Shown one piece after another: positions 63,218 through 64,000 of a DNA stretch of 64,000 bases (the stretch's first letter is position 1; every line of letters starts with the position of its first letter). The notes beneath the pieces were generated by a model. That model was given only the letters and a program-made list of their open reading frames with translations. It was not told where the DNA came from and ran no database searches. Source of the stretch: Betaproteobacteria bacterium (GTDB lineage Bacteria; Pseudomonadota; Gammaproteobacteria; Burkholderiales; SHXO01); assembly GCA_025356655.1 (NCBI GenBank), contig JANXRW010000126.1:18753-82752 (forward strand). The letters run 5' to 3'. The position numbers were made by a program, and so were the translations under genes.

Positions 63218-64000
63218 GTAACCGTTCAGCCAGCGGCCTTCTTGCTCAACGGTCCAGGGTATGCAGTACCGAGCGAAGCGGGTTGGCTGCGAAGTGCTGC
63301 TTCCACCGTCGTGGGCTGAGTTCCGCGACCCGTGATGCGGGGTGATCTCCGACCCGCTGCAGCACGTCGACCCGGTGGGTGTACGGGCCGATGCCGTGCA
63401 GGCGCCAGGTCACCAGCAGGCTTTGCACGATCCCCACGTGTTTGGCGCCGAGTTCCGTCCAGGCGAGTAGCCCACTTTTTGCGACCCATGGGTATCGCCC
63501 GCAGGTCGCGCGTTCTAGGTGGTTCGTGTCCACCCCAACGTCCGGGTCGGTGAGGAATACTTCCAGCCCGGCGCGCCGCGTGCGGACTTAGGCTAGCGCC
63601 TGGGTCATCGGGTTGCTGGGCAGCAGTCCCTGCTCCTCGAACTGACGCTGCACTCGGGCGAAGAACTCCTCCACGACCGGCTTCGCGTGCTTCGCGCCGG
63701 TGCTCGCGCTTCTTCGCCGCCTGGAGCTTGCCGGGGCCGGGCAGGCCCGCCTTGATTGGCGTCTCGTCCATGGCCAGCACGCGCGAGGCGCGGATCGAGG
63801 CAAGCTGGGCCTGGTAGATGGGTTCGAACAGCGCGATCACCTTCTGGCTGCGCACCGTCAGCCAGCTCCTGCCCACCCGCACCCCATTCATCTCCAGCCG
63901 CTGGTGCTGGCGGTACAGCGGGATGTGGTACAGGAACTTGTCCACCCGCATCCCGGCCGGGAAGCTCACATCCGCGCGACTTCCCTCGATCACCCCGACA
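63218..64000 (-). mobile_element. IS66-family insertion sequence, one end, continues beyond window
   Basis: The end starts GTAACCGTTCAGCCAGCGG, an IS66-type terminal repeat (they begin with GTAA). The 8 bases outside it, CCCGGTGT (63210-63217), would be the target duplication, to be matched at the other end outside the window. The transposase inside is decayed, so the copy is probably immobile on its own. It disrupts the TrpB-like gene. Confidence 0.8.
63246..64000 (-). pseudogene. IS66-family transposase TnpC, decayed, 5' part outside window
   Basis: The minus strand codes for recognisable TnpC blocks in order: VIEGSRADVSF-type start MIEGSRADVSFPAGMRVDKF with LYHIPLYRQHQR, then VLAMDETPIKAGLPGPGKLQ carrying the first catalytic-region Asp, a jump that removes about 130 family residues, AKHAKPVVEEFFARVQRQFEEQGLLPSNPMTQALA in another frame, a TAA at 63588-63590 where family members usually have Tyr, and DTNHLERA through HFAANPLRSVLHTLDR to TGA 63246. 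Internal deletion, frameshift and stop all show it is inactive. Confidence 0.85.

Overview
The window looks like a stretch of a high-GC, motile betaproteobacterium. Evidence: an FlhDC-type flagellar master regulator (a beta/gammaproteobacterial system), the neighbouring mfd-serB and ispD-ispF groups, LysR, NikR, RND and HAAT-type ABC families, and codon use typical of a genome well above 60% GC. Genus cannot be assigned from the sequence alone.

Layout. 1-6949: the distal part of a flagellar flg operon (flgF partial, flgG, flgH, flgI, a short one-domain flgJ, flgK, flgL). 6965-13072: housekeeping genes, serB and mfd on the minus strand and divergent ispD-ispF-thpR, with thpR broken by an in-frame TAG. 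13073-13773: no convincing gene, but inverted repeats and a perfect intrinsic terminator that may end a small RNA. 13774-20308: catabolic genes, namely a tartrate/D-malate dehydrogenase with a divergent LysR, a nikR-ene reductase-VOC operon, and a disrupted MmgE/PrpD gene with an SDR. 20316-25203: a TonB receptor, an XRE/S24-like regulator, a divergent AT-rich control region with GGTAC palindromes, then flhD and a remarkable flhC encoding two complete FlhC domains in one chain. 25336-30635: a Slam-like (DUF560) outer-membrane protein, toxin-antitoxin debris, a DUF6502 protein and a FecR-domain protein with Gly-Thr-Gly repeats and a TbpB-like C-terminus. 30656-39520: an MdtABC-type RND efflux operon with its outer-membrane channel.

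39521-51936 reads as a nitrogen-scavenging region: an NtrC site and a sigma-54 promoter precede a urea/amide-type ABC transporter operon ending in an amidase, followed (after debris and a membrane protein) by a gamma-glutamyltransferase-family hydrolase and an N-acyl-D-amino-acid deacylase. 51933-55154 (minus) is a signalling cassette: a FecR-like exported protein broken by an in-frame TAA, a haem-c DUF3365/HAMP sensor and a Ser/Thr kinase with two C-terminal repeats. 56400-62618 holds an acyl-CoA synthetase convergent with a complete livGFKHM-type transporter. The right edge is a TrpB-like gene cut by a decayed IS66 element that runs off the window.

Most noteworthy: the fused double FlhC with its cI-like neighbour; the Slam-like/DUF6502/FecR-TbpB-like group, a candidate undescribed surface-export system; the NtrC/sigma-54-controlled amide uptake operon; and an unusual number of otherwise intact genes carrying single in-frame stop codons.
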